DNA from: Bacteroidales bacterium
GTDB taxonomy: Bacteria > Bacteroidota > Bacteroidia > Bacteroidales > WCHB1-69
Direction: 5' to 3'
Assembly (NCBI GenBank): GCA_017633255.1
Contig: JAGBPS010000004.1
Coordinates: forward strand, 1 to 59,388
Length of the DNA stretch: 59,388 nt
This document shows positions 1 through 8,289 of this stretch, piece by piece. Position 1 is the first letter of the stretch; every line of letters starts with the position of its first letter. A model generated the notes under the pieces. That model ran no database searches, was not told the origin of the DNA, and saw only the letters and a list, made by a program, of their open reading frames with translations. The position numbers and the translations under genes are program-made.

Positions 1-1003
1 TACAGTTGCCATAATAGATATCATCAAGGAAGAAACGATGATTGCGGTCTATCTCCCATGCGCCCGACTCATTTTGAACCACAGGGGTCGCAATCGAGAC
101 CAAGGTCTGCGAATTGACAAACGACTCCTTCACATCTGTGTTGTGCGACTGGTACGAGAAGCGCTCCAGTGCCAGATAATCGAGCATGTGCTTGAAATTC
201 TTATCAGGATACAAGGACTTGATTTTCTCCCTCACTTTGGAATAATCCGCATCGAGAGCGGCCAGCAATTGTGCCGACACATCATCATAATCACGATAAA
301 ACATGGGCACATCCTCTTTTTTCTCCCAAGTGGATCCACACACCTGATACAATCCCAGGCAACGTGAAGTATGGATAATCTGATTGTCCACCGACAAAGT
401 CAGCGAGAGGAAATTGTCGCTTTGCTCCGTCTGTCCCTTTCCGAACCAACGGAAACAGATCTGGCTGAAGAATTCCTCATCCAATTGAGGGAAAGCCGAC
501 TTCGGATAGCAGGCGGCATAGTTGAGCGCCTTCGCCCCATAGGTCACGCCCATATGTCCATATTCAATTATACGGCATATCCAGGGCAGCAGGCCAAAGG
601 CAAAATAAACCAAATGCTGAAGTCCACAGCGTTCCTTCACCTCTTCCACCATCCAGTTAAAGCCTGCCTGACCGTACAACGTCCCCAATGCCACTGTTTT
701 TTCTTTGTTGATATAAGGTGCTATGGTATGGAGACATGACCTGTACTGGTGCACTGGCATGCAGAACACGATATAATCCGCCTGCGGAATCAGCTCCGCC
801 GGGTTATCAGAAGCTTTTTTCAGACTACCGGCATACCTGCCAAGCACCTTGCCAGAAGGGTCATGGTGTTCCAATTCCACGGTATTGCCCCATCGGCCCG
901 GTTTTGACGTATAGATTGAAACATCGAAAGCGGAATCCGCCAACATGGGAATCAGTGTATGCGCGCTGCTTCCACCTCCACAAACCACCAGTTGTTTCTT
1001 CAT
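1..1003 (-). CDS. Octopine/nopaline dehydrogenase family protein (3' end outside window)
   Basis: The reverse strand is open for 334 codons from the ATG at 1003 and runs off the window. The N-terminus is a Rossmann fold (VVCGGGSSAHTLIPML), followed by a PVHQYR segment and a GTLYGQAGFNWM stretch as in octopine dehydrogenases. The second domain has NQIIHTSRCLGLY, matching the family's conserved N-x-x-I-H motif with the catalytic His, and RFFLDDIYYG. Family members reductively condense an amino acid with a 2-oxoacid using NAD(P)H to make an opine. It is the last visible gene of a polysaccharide operon, 20 bases after the ATP-grasp gene, so a role in making an opine substituent is inferred. Family assignment is fairly secure; the substrate is unknown. 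Confidence 0.78.
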   Translation of the reverse strand, partial: MKKQLVVCGGGSSAHTLIPMLADSAFDVSIYTSKPGRWGNTVELEHHDPSGKVLGRYAGSLKKASDNPAELIPQADYIVFCMPVHQYRSCLHTIAPYINKEKTVALGTLYGQAGFNWMVEEVKERCGLQHLVYFAFGLLPWICRIIEYGHMGVTYGAKALNYAACYPKSAFPQLDEEFFSQICFRWFGKGQTEQSDNFLSLTLSVDNQIIHTSRCLGLYQVCGSTWEKKEDVPMFYRDYDDVSAQLLAALDADYSKVREKIKSLYPDKNFKHMLDYLALERFSYQSHNTDVKESFVNSQTLVSIATPVVQNESGAWEIDRNHRFFLDDIYYGNC

Positions 1004-1023
1004 AAGTATTAATTTATTGAGAT

Positions 1024-1914
1024 TTATGATTTTAACTTAGACAAATCGAGCCATGAGCCGATCATTTGGGAAGCTTCCACGGTATATTCCCGTTCCGGAA
1101 CATTTCCGTCAGGACTGAAAGTCAACTCCCCAAAGAAAATCTGATCTTTGATGGCGTACAAATCCACCCTGACATACGGGAAATCGCGGGACAGTTTTTT
1201 TGCCATTTCCAACATCTCCGGCAGTCGTTGCGGCTGAGGATACGAGCAGGCCGGGTCATCGCCCTGCAGAATCATCATCCTATCCCATGTAGGAGAATAA
1301 ATCAGTCCTTTTGAGGAATGCGTCACAGGATCTCTGTCATAGCATACCCCGATAAACTTGGGTTCACCATTGAAGCAATGTATTTTGAAATCGACTACAT
1401 CTATTTCCTTCTCTACGGGCAGAAAAGCCTCCGCTATCACACAAGGTTTGATTTTGGAATAATGACGCTCTCCCGACATTTTACCCAAATCCACTTTCAA
1501 CCATTCATTCAATTGATTTACAGCTTCTTTCTTATTCAGTCGAGCTTTATCCGTAACCAAAATATTCATGGCGCAACCATGATTGCATTTCAGCACAAAT
1601 CTGTCAGGAAGCGCGTCAAAATCAATATCATTGGCATCCTCCCAGACACCCAGCAGCGGAATCAGGATATCCTCCAGGCCCTGTTGCTTGATAAATTCAC
1701 GAACTCGATATTTGTCAGCGCACTGGCTTTTGACGTCCGGCTGCCAATGGTGGTTGAGCCACAAGAGTTTCTCCCCCCAAGTTGAAGGTTCGGAAAGATT
1801 CGGGAAGCGCTTGACATGATTGAAATACACACATTTCTCTTTGGCTTCCGTCCCGAAAAGAACACGCACCAAAGACAGTATTTGCTGTTTGGCAGATAAA
1901 ACCAGATTACTCAT
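1024..1914 (-). CDS. TupA-like ATP-grasp ligase
   Basis: A 296-residue protein resembling the ATPgrasp_TupA family, named after the teichuronopeptide gene of alkaliphilic Bacillus. Typical features are the N-terminal SEPSTWGEKLLWLNHH region, the DKYRVREFIKQ motif, PDRFVLKCNHGCAMN, and the acidic metal-binding C-terminal part (FPYVRVDLYAIKDQIFFGELTF). ATP-grasp enzymes activate a carboxylate as acyl-phosphate and join it to an amine. Next to a UDP-HexNAc dehydrogenase (makes a sugar carboxylate) and an opine dehydrogenase, the likely job is amide-linking an amino acid to a uronic acid of the polysaccharide, in the cytoplasm. That role is inferred from context. Confidence 0.8.
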   Translation of the reverse strand: MSNLVLSAKQQILSLVRVLFGTEAKEKCVYFNHVKRFPNLSEPSTWGEKLLWLNHHWQPDVKSQCADKYRVREFIKQQGLEDILIPLLGVWEDANDIDFDALPDRFVLKCNHGCAMNILVTDKARLNKKEAVNQLNEWLKVDLGKMSGERHYSKIKPCVIAEAFLPVEKEIDVVDFKIHCFNGEPKFIGVCYDRDPVTHSSKGLIYSPTWDRMMILQGDDPACSYPQPQRLPEMLEMAKKLSRDFPYVRVDLYAIKDQIFFGELTFSPDGNVPEREYTVEASQMIGSWLDLSKLKS

Positions 1915-1958
1915 TTTCTGTTTCTGAAGATTTATGATTAATAAAAACTACTATTCGT

Positions 1959-3227
1959 TTACAAGCGGTCATCCACCATATCTCTCGGCAACACACCTTT
2001 CACATCATACACCACACCCCCTTCCCGGAGCAGCGCTTTCAGATTGACCTGCTCAAACTGACGATGGGCCACACCCAGAATGATGGCGTCGAAACGCTCT
2101 TCGGGCAAATCATTGACAATGGCAATGCCGTATTCCGAAACGGCTTTCTCCTTATCGGCCCAAGGGTCATATACCGTGATATTAGAGGTATATTCCGACA
2201 AAGTATGATAGACATCCACGATTTTGGTGTTTCTGATATCCGGACAGTTTTCCTTGAAAGTGAAACCAAGAATCAGTATTTTGGCATCTTTCACCATTAC
2301 GCCCTTTTTGTTCATGCACTTGATGGTCTGGTTGGCCACATACGCGCCCATGCCGTCGTTCAAACGGCGAGAGGCATGCATAATGCGAGGCAGCACGCCA
2401 TACACCTGGGCTTTCTGTATCAGATAATACGGGTCAACACCTATGCAATGTCCCCCTACCAAGCCGGGATTCAACTTGATGAAATTCCACTTGGACGCGG
2501 CGGCATCAATTACATCATGCGTGTCAATGCCCATGGCGTTGAAAATCTTGGCCAGCTCGTTCATGAAAGCGATATTCACATCACGCTGGGAATTCTCAAT
2601 GATTTTGGAAGCCTCGGCAACCTTGATAGACGGGGCTTTGTGCGTGCCGTTGACCAACACGCTATTGTACACGGCGTCTACCTTGTCAGCAATTTCCGGA
2701 GTGGAGCCGGAGGTCACTTTTTTGATCTTCTCCACCGTATGTTCCTTGTCACCAGGGTTAATACGTTCAGGACTGTAGCCGGCGAAAAAATCCACATTAT
2801 ACTTCAAACCAGACACCTTTTCAATCACAGGCAGGCATTCTTCTTCCGTCACGCCAGGGTACACTGTTGACTCATACACAACAATATCACCTTTGCCTAT
2901 CACTTTTCCCACCGTCTCACTCGCTTTCAACAGAGGGGTCAGGTCTGGCCGATTGTTTTCATCCACGGGTGTAGGTACCGCCACCACATAAAAATTACAA
3001 GCACGGATGTCATCCAACTCGCTTGTGCAACGGAAGCCATGGTTGTTGATGGCCTCCTGCAGCAACTTGTCATCCACCTCCATGGTAGTGTCATGACCGC
3101 CCATCAGCGCCGCCACCCTACTCCGGCTCACATCAAAGCCTACTGTGTCAAATTTTGTAGAAAACAAGCGGGCCAAAGGCAGTCCGACATAACCCAGTCC
3201 TATCACCGCAATTTTGATATTTTCCAT
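1959..3227 (-). CDS. UDP-N-acetylhexosamine 6-dehydrogenase (TviB/WbpA type)
   Basis: A 422-residue nucleotide-sugar dehydrogenase. It has the N-terminal NAD-binding GLGYVGLPLA motif (residues 10-19), the YESTVYPG and YSPERINPGD motifs, and the catalytic cysteine near residue 261 in GGHCIGVDPYY, followed by the C-terminal UDP-binding domain. The pattern is of the TviB/WbpA/WbpO group, which oxidise C6 of UDP-GlcNAc or UDP-GalNAc to the uronate with two NAD+, rather than UDP-glucose dehydrogenase. The start lies 9 bases after the preceding polymerase gene, consistent with one transcript. It supplies a carboxylated sugar for the surface polysaccharide; the exact sugar cannot be read from sequence. 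Confidence 0.9.
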   Translation of the reverse strand: MENIKIAVIGLGYVGLPLARLFSTKFDTVGFDVSRSRVAALMGGHDTTMEVDDKLLQEAINNHGFRCTSELDDIRACNFYVVAVPTPVDENNRPDLTPLLKASETVGKVIGKGDIVVYESTVYPGVTEEECLPVIEKVSGLKYNVDFFAGYSPERINPGDKEHTVEKIKKVTSGSTPEIADKVDAVYNSVLVNGTHKAPSIKVAEASKIIENSQRDVNIAFMNELAKIFNAMGIDTHDVIDAAASKWNFIKLNPGLVGGHCIGVDPYYLIQKAQVYGVLPRIMHASRRLNDGMGAYVANQTIKCMNKKGVMVKDAKILILGFTFKENCPDIRNTKIVDVYHTLSEYTSNITVYDPWADKEKAVSEYGIAIVNDLPEERFDAIILGVAHRQFEQVNLKALLREGGVVYDVKGVLPRDMVDDRL

Positions 3228-3236
3228 GATAAAAAA

Positions 3237-4490
3237 TTATATTCCGTTATTATTATCCATTGACAAATTAACATCTGAAGTGTTTTCCGTTTTTGAAGAG
3301 GACTTCAGCGCCACTCCGAAAAAGATGAAACCCACCACTGTGGAAGTCCCCGGTCCAAACGGGAAAGTATATTCAAAAAACGACACCACAAAACCTATCA
3401 GCAGGGCATAAAAACCGACAGACATCACTGATACCGTGCGGAGTGCGAATAATTCCTTGACATCCTTGACAAACAGGAACACATAAATAAGCAGCATCGG
3501 CAAGGCACCCAGCAATCCGAACCGGAACAGTTGCCATAAGGGATAATTATGCACCACACCAATCTCTTTGGCATTCACCAACTGTCCGAACAGGGGATTC
3601 TGGGCCCATATACTCATTGCCTGATAATTACGGGCCATTCTGCCTGAGCTGATATCTCCCACTGTAAAACCAGAGAACAGACTTTGGTAAACATACTGTT
3701 TCATGGAATGTGGCAAAAGAATAAAAAACGCCACCACCAGAAGAATCGCCACCCATAAGGAAAGCATGGTGTACCTGGATTTGAAGCGTCGGAACAGCAT
3801 CAATGACAGCACCACCGCCACAGCCAAAAGAGCAGCCCGGGCGCGGATGGTCAGAATCAGCAGAACGCACAAAGCCGACAATGCCAGTCCCAACAAAACC
3901 ATAGGCAACGCTGTTTTCCCTTTAGCATTGATAACCAATCCCATGCACAGCACCGCCGCGGTCGCCAACATCGGACCCAAGGCGTTTTTCTGATCTGAAA
4001 AATACTCCGTGATACTGAAACCGCTACCCTGCATGAAAACCACCGCTAATCCCACCATCACCACACCTACGGTGAACACCCCCGCCAAAAGACTCAAACG
4101 ACGTTCATCCATTTTCATCCGCCAACCTACCCATACAGCACATAACGGGATAAATGTCATTCTGACTTCATCTCCGAAATCCCTCGCAGGAAAAAAAGCG
4201 CCAATAGCAAGCCATGCCAGTAAAAACAGAGCAAAGAGCACGCCTATCGTTTTGAAGAACGGAGTTATTTCAGCTTTTTCCCCAAACAGAGACAAGAATA
4301 GCGACAATCCAAATACCGCCACAATCAACTTGTGCCATAACCCCGCAAGCGCCATACCGGCTACCTGGCCACCCTCCATCATCGGAAGATAGGTCATGGA
4401 TACCGCCAACGACAGTAACAACAACAGCCCATAACCGAGACGGTCTGCCACCGTTGCAACGACAGGATATTGCGCCGTATTCAGCATCAT
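3237..4490 (-). CDS. O-antigen polymerase/ligase-like membrane protein
   Basis: A 417-residue polytopic membrane protein with about ten to twelve hydrophobic segments. A longer non-membrane stretch follows residue 260 (MKQYVYQSLFSGFTVGDISSGR), with the S-S-G-R and HNYPLWQLFRFGLLG motifs typical of the Wzy_C/WaaL superfamily, in which a periplasmic loop carries the transferase residues. It should either polymerise undecaprenyl-linked repeat units or ligate polysaccharide to a carrier. Its place between exonuclease III and the UDP-HexNAc dehydrogenase in a UpxY-led operon supports a polysaccharide role. Polymerase versus ligase cannot be decided. The C-terminus ends in a short hydrophilic Asn-rich tail. 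Confidence 0.75.
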   Translation of the reverse strand: MMLNTAQYPVVATVADRLGYGLLLLLSLAVSMTYLPMMEGGQVAGMALAGLWHKLIVAVFGLSLFLSLFGEKAEITPFFKTIGVLFALFLLAWLAIGAFFPARDFGDEVRMTFIPLCAVWVGWRMKMDERRLSLLAGVFTVGVVMVGLAVVFMQGSGFSITEYFSDQKNALGPMLATAAVLCMGLVINAKGKTALPMVLLGLALSALCVLLILTIRARAALLAVAVVLSLMLFRRFKSRYTMLSLWVAILLVVAFFILLPHSMKQYVYQSLFSGFTVGDISSGRMARNYQAMSIWAQNPLFGQLVNAKEIGVVHNYPLWQLFRFGLLGALPMLLIYVFLFVKDVKELFALRTVSVMSVGFYALLIGFVVSFFEYTFPFGPGTSTVVGFIFFGVALKSSSKTENTSDVNLSMDNNNGI

Positions 4491-4512
4491 ATAATGGGTT
4501 CCAAATTCTTTA

Positions 4513-5262
4513 TCAACAAATCACCAGTTCTACTGGGCAATGGTCCGAGCCGTAGATTTCGTTGTGAATGTCCGCTGAAACCACCTTGCTCATAAACGGC
4601 GATGACACCAAGAAGTAATCGATACGCCAACCTGCGTTCCGTTCACGGGCGTTCATGCGGTACGACCACCATGAGTATTTCACCTCTTCGGGATGCAGTT
4701 GCCGCCAAGTGTCAGCGAATCCCGCTGCCAGCATCTGGTCCATGCAAGCACGTTCCTCGTCGGTAAAGCCCGCGTTTTTCCTGTTGGTGCTGGGATTCTT
4801 CAGGTCTATCTCCTGATGCGCCACATTCATATCACCACACACAATCACCGGCTTCTTCTCGGCCAGTCCCTTCAGGTAATTTCTGAAATCCTCTTCCCAG
4901 TGCACACGGTAATCCAAGCGTTTCAGACCATCCTGCGAATTAGGCACATACACATTAACCAAATAGAAATCAGGCATTTCCATAGTGATTACACGACCTT
5001 CATGGTCATGTTCGTCAATGCCGATACCGTAGGTTACATTCAAGGGCGAATGCTTGGTATAGATGGCTGTTCCGGAATAGCCTTTCTTGTCGGCATAGTT
5101 CCAATATGACTGATAGCCAACGAATTCCATATCGATTTGGCCTTTTTGCAGTTTGGTTTCTTGCAGGCAAAAGAAATCGGCATCCAGAGACTCGAAAATC
5201 TCGGCGAAGCCCTTTGCCGCTACTGCGCGCAAGCCGTTAACATTCCAGCTAATGAATTTCAT
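4513..5262 (-). CDS. xth: Exodeoxyribonuclease III
   Basis: A 249-residue member of the exonuclease III / AP endonuclease family, of normal length. Family motifs are the opening KFISWNVNGLRA, FFCLQETKLQ with the metal-binding Glu, CGDMNVAHQEIDLKNP, a W-S-Y-R-x-N-A-R segment, WRIDYFLVS and the closing GSDHCPVEL with the catalytic His. It cleaves DNA at abasic sites and degrades 3' ends in base-excision repair. It starts only 5 bases after the stop of the DUF4954 gene and 22 bases before the polysaccharide polymerase, so this housekeeping gene appears to be transcribed inside the polysaccharide operon. Confidence 0.93.
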   Translation of the reverse strand: MKFISWNVNGLRAVAAKGFAEIFESLDADFFCLQETKLQKGQIDMEFVGYQSYWNYADKKGYSGTAIYTKHSPLNVTYGIGIDEHDHEGRVITMEMPDFYLVNVYVPNSQDGLKRLDYRVHWEEDFRNYLKGLAEKKPVIVCGDMNVAHQEIDLKNPSTNRKNAGFTDEERACMDQMLAAGFADTWRQLHPEEVKYSWWSYRMNARERNAGWRIDYFLVSSPFMSKVVSADIHNEIYGSDHCPVELVIC

Positions 5263-5267
5263 AGGGA

Positions 5268-7472
5268 TTATCTTTTCTTTATTTCTTGTACCAAGTTGAG
5301 GAACTCCTCGGTTTCCTTGCGGATTTGTTTCACGAAGCTGGCGCCTTCCGGAGTGCCGATCACGGCCTCTTTCTCCTCGTCGTTGCGGAAGGTGGCGTTT
5401 CTGTATGGATTCTCGTAGTCTTTCTTTCTGGAAAGATAAACCTGGTCGCAGATAAACTGCTGAATATCACACACTTTATCCAAGCACTGCTGCCATTTCT
5501 CCGCGCTGATTTCTTCCATCTCATCCTTGTGCAGAAATACCAGCGACTGGTAAGCATGGAACAGTTTTTCCATTGGATATTGCTCCCAGAGGCTGTCGTA
5601 GCGTTGGTGAATAGCATCCCAGCTGTTCAGAACTCCCGAACGAATATCCTCTTTCAGCTGATCCAAGTCTTCGCCGCATACCAGCTGTCCGCCCAAGTTG
5701 ATCCACTCGCGTTTGCGCGAGCCTGACATCATCTTAATCAAATCTTGAGAGCTCTTTTCGGGATGTTCTTTCAGGTAGCGGATGGCATTCTTCATGGCAT
5801 AGTACAGAATCATATCCCCGTATGCATGATAAGCCTCATAATGTTTCAAGATGCGAACCTTGCGCTTGCTGCATTCCATTCCCTCGCCGAAGACCTCCAG
5901 CTTACGGGCAATCTCGGGTTCATTGTCCAGAATATTCTTACCCACACGGCGCAAAGCCTTGGAATCCATATCGGGATTGTATTCTCCTGTCGTCAACAGA
6001 TAAGCCTTGCCGGTCCATTCCTCCAGAAGCTTGCGTCCACGGATGGTTTCCTCCATGGTATCCGGAGCAAATGTCTCAAACTCAATATTTTGTATTTTTC
6101 TTTTACGCTTGTCACGATTCTTGTACTTGGATGAATTTCTAGCAATAGCGTACATATTGTACATCCACCAGAATGCCGGCATCACCTCCAATTCATTGGT
6201 ATGCTCATTGTCATTCACCAAACTGAAAGGAAGTTTGATATTCAGCTCGTGCTTGTAGTCGGCTTTCGAAAGGAGCGTGAAAGAAGCAAAGGTGGACGAG
6301 TGCTTCACAGAGGAGCACAATCCCGGCCAGAAACCTCTCTTGGCATTGATTTCACCGTCGGTTGCGCGGCTGTTGTGGTTGGAACCCACCGTAGCGCCGG
6401 CAGCCATGTTGCTCTGTCCCATCACGCAAGAGGCGATGAGGAACGAGTTGTTATGATGCTGCTCGTGCGAGGGGAAAATCAGGTTGTTGAGCACCTCGCA
6501 GCAAGAGATAGTAGAATTGTCACCCATGATGGAATAGATGACGCGGGCACCGTATTTCAGGTTGCAATTGTCACCAATGACGAAACGCACTGCCACCACA
6601 GAGTAGAAAATGCGGCAGCCGTAGCCCACAATACCATTCACCAGAATAACGCCCTCTCCTATCTGGCTGGGCTCTTCCATCGACGAGTTGATGGTCACAT
6701 TCTTCAGCTTGCTGGCACCCTTGATATAGCAGGCGGTACCGATTTTCACATCCTTCAGAATCCAGCAGTTTTTAATCACAGATGATTCACCGATGGTGCC
6801 ATAATAGCCTCTTCGGTTATCAACCCCGTTCTGGGTGATTTCACCCAAACGTTTCTGCAGCAACTTATCATCCTGATATTTAGCCCATAGATAAGCATCA
6901 GCGGTAATCATGCCGTCGAAAGGCATAATCTGGCGTCCGCCGGCCTCGTTCATCACCTCCAGCCACACGCGCACATCCTCGGGTTCTCCTTCCTTGACGA
7001 TACCATTGCCGAACTTGGAGTGGTCGGTCACAGACAACTCATGGATATTAAACAAGATAACATTGTTTCCAACAATGTAATTGGCCATGTAATGCACATC
7101 ATGGATAGCCACATTGTCACCGATATCGCAAGAGATGATGCTACTGTCGGTAATGCCTACCGGCACACGCAAATCGTGATATTGCAAAATCTCGCATTTC
7201 ACACGACCGATACGGATCATGCCGAAAAAGCGGTTGTTACGTATCATGTTGGTGTCGAACTCGTCGGTCACCCAGATATCATCCCAGTTGGTGGCGGAGT
7301 TGCTGTTCTTTACCAAACGTTCCACCTCGTCGGAACGCAGATGGCGCCAGCCGTTAGCGGGCTTTTTCACCTGCTGGTTTCTGAAATAATACTCATCGTA
7401 CCCATGCAGGTACTTTTCTTCTATAAAATTCTTGTAAATCCGATCATACGGAAGAAGTGTCACTTTATCCAT
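5268..7472 (-). CDS. DUF4954 family left-handed beta-helix protein
   Basis: A 734-residue protein matching DUF4954, a family I know mainly from Bacteroidota. The central part (about residues 90-370) contains many hexapeptide-like turns (for example GDNVAIHDVHYMANYIVGNNVIL and IGEGVILVNGIVGYGCRI), indicating a left-handed parallel beta-helix as in sugar acyltransferases and nucleotidyltransferases. A helical C-terminal half follows. No signal peptide is visible, so it is probably cytoplasmic. It is second in the operon, 38 bases after the antiterminator gene. A sugar-modifying or nucleotide-sugar role is possible from fold and context, but the family has no established biochemical function that I know of. 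Confidence 0.8.
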   Translation of the reverse strand: MDKVTLLPYDRIYKNFIEEKYLHGYDEYYFRNQQVKKPANGWRHLRSDEVERLVKNSNSATNWDDIWVTDEFDTNMIRNNRFFGMIRIGRVKCEILQYHDLRVPVGITDSSIISCDIGDNVAIHDVHYMANYIVGNNVILFNIHELSVTDHSKFGNGIVKEGEPEDVRVWLEVMNEAGGRQIMPFDGMITADAYLWAKYQDDKLLQKRLGEITQNGVDNRRGYYGTIGESSVIKNCWILKDVKIGTACYIKGASKLKNVTINSSMEEPSQIGEGVILVNGIVGYGCRIFYSVVAVRFVIGDNCNLKYGARVIYSIMGDNSTISCCEVLNNLIFPSHEQHHNNSFLIASCVMGQSNMAAGATVGSNHNSRATDGEINAKRGFWPGLCSSVKHSSTFASFTLLSKADYKHELNIKLPFSLVNDNEHTNELEVMPAFWWMYNMYAIARNSSKYKNRDKRKRKIQNIEFETFAPDTMEETIRGRKLLEEWTGKAYLLTTGEYNPDMDSKALRRVGKNILDNEPEIARKLEVFGEGMECSKRKVRILKHYEAYHAYGDMILYYAMKNAIRYLKEHPEKSSQDLIKMMSGSRKREWINLGGQLVCGEDLDQLKEDIRSGVLNSWDAIHQRYDSLWEQYPMEKLFHAYQSLVFLHKDEMEEISAEKWQQCLDKVCDIQQFICDQVYLSRKKDYENPYRNATFRNDEEKEAVIGTPEGASFVKQIRKETEEFLNLVQEIKKR

Positions 7473-7510
7473 AACGCGCTATTTTAATGATTATCAAATA
7501 AATATTTCAG

Positions 7511-8029
7511 TTATTGAATTTTCTTAAGACTTGAAACTGGCAATTGCAGTGCGTATGCCGTCAGGTTACTCAAAGTGATCACAAAGCGTTTTCTGCCATT
7601 GATTTTCGCCACAACCCCTTCAATCCCGGCAAAATCGCCTTCCACCACCACAACTCTGTCACCTTCCACCAAAGGCACCGGTTCCAGCTGGTCCGCACTG
7701 GTCAACGCCACCACCCGCATGAAATCCTCCATTTGCCGGTCGGGAACTACCATACTGGATTTGGTGAAACGGTCAGTAACCAGTTCGGTCTTGTATTTCA
7801 AGCTGTTCACGATGGCAAAACGGTTGTCCGGAGCAGCCTGCATAAAGCAGGTGGAAGGAATCAGCGGTACCTCAATTTTTTTCTTGCGATGATTCACATA
7901 CACATGCTCTTCCATCCGGGTAGGCAAGTAATTCCGTATGCCATACTCATCCAGCAGTTTCCTCACCGACTTTTCCTGACGAGGCCGAGTTTTCAGCACA
8001 TACCAACTTTTTTCCGTTTCCATTGTCAT
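7511..8029 (-). CDS. UpxY-family transcription antiterminator (NusG-like)
   Basis: A NusG N-terminal domain protein of about 172 residues (KSWYVLKTRPRQEKSVRKLL, then YLPTRMEEHVY) followed by a KOW-type C-terminal domain (VEGDRVVVVEGDFAGIEGVVAKINGRKRFVI). UpxY proteins in Bacteroides bind the 5' untranslated leader of the polysaccharide operon they head and prevent premature termination. The reading frame is open upstream to 8083, but homology begins at the ATG at 8029 (or 8023), which is preferred; the extra 18 residues look like leader sequence. It is the first gene of the operon, which is the usual place for upxY. Confidence 0.85.
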   Translation of the reverse strand: MTMETEKSWYVLKTRPRQEKSVRKLLDEYGIRNYLPTRMEEHVYVNHRKKKIEVPLIPSTCFMQAAPDNRFAIVNSLKYKTELVTDRFTKSSMVVPDRQMEDFMRVVALTSADQLEPVPLVEGDRVVVVEGDFAGIEGVVAKINGRKRFVITLSNLTAYALQLPVSSLKKIQ

Positions 8030-8140
8030 CTTTCGTCTTGTCTTTATACAGCTTCGCCACTGTCGGGAGCACACTGCTTCCAAGCAAATAATTAATTATC
8101 AATGCCTTGCGAAAAACAAGGCAAATTTTGACATAACTTA

Positions 8141-8173
8141 CAAAAATAAGATTTTTTTTAAATCATCATGCAA
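8141..8173 (-). promoter_or_regulatory. Candidate promoter of the polysaccharide operon
   Basis: On the minus strand a TATTTTTG box (8141-8148) fits the Bacteroidota -7 consensus TAnnTTTG. A TTG at 8171-8173 lies 22 bases upstream, slightly more than the usual 19-21. Transcription would begin near 8134, leaving a leader of about 100 bases before the UpxY ATG. That leader contains a GCCTTG/CAAGGC hairpin (8104-8122). A leader is expected, because UpxY acts on the 5' untranslated region. Confidence 0.42.
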
Positions 8174-8289
8174 CCTATATATATTTTTAACTTTATTTGG
8201 GAAGCAGACGATTTTTTAAGAAAAGAATAGGAAAGTAAAGAATTAAAAGTTAGCAATTTATTGCGTAATCACTCATTCTCACAGATGTA

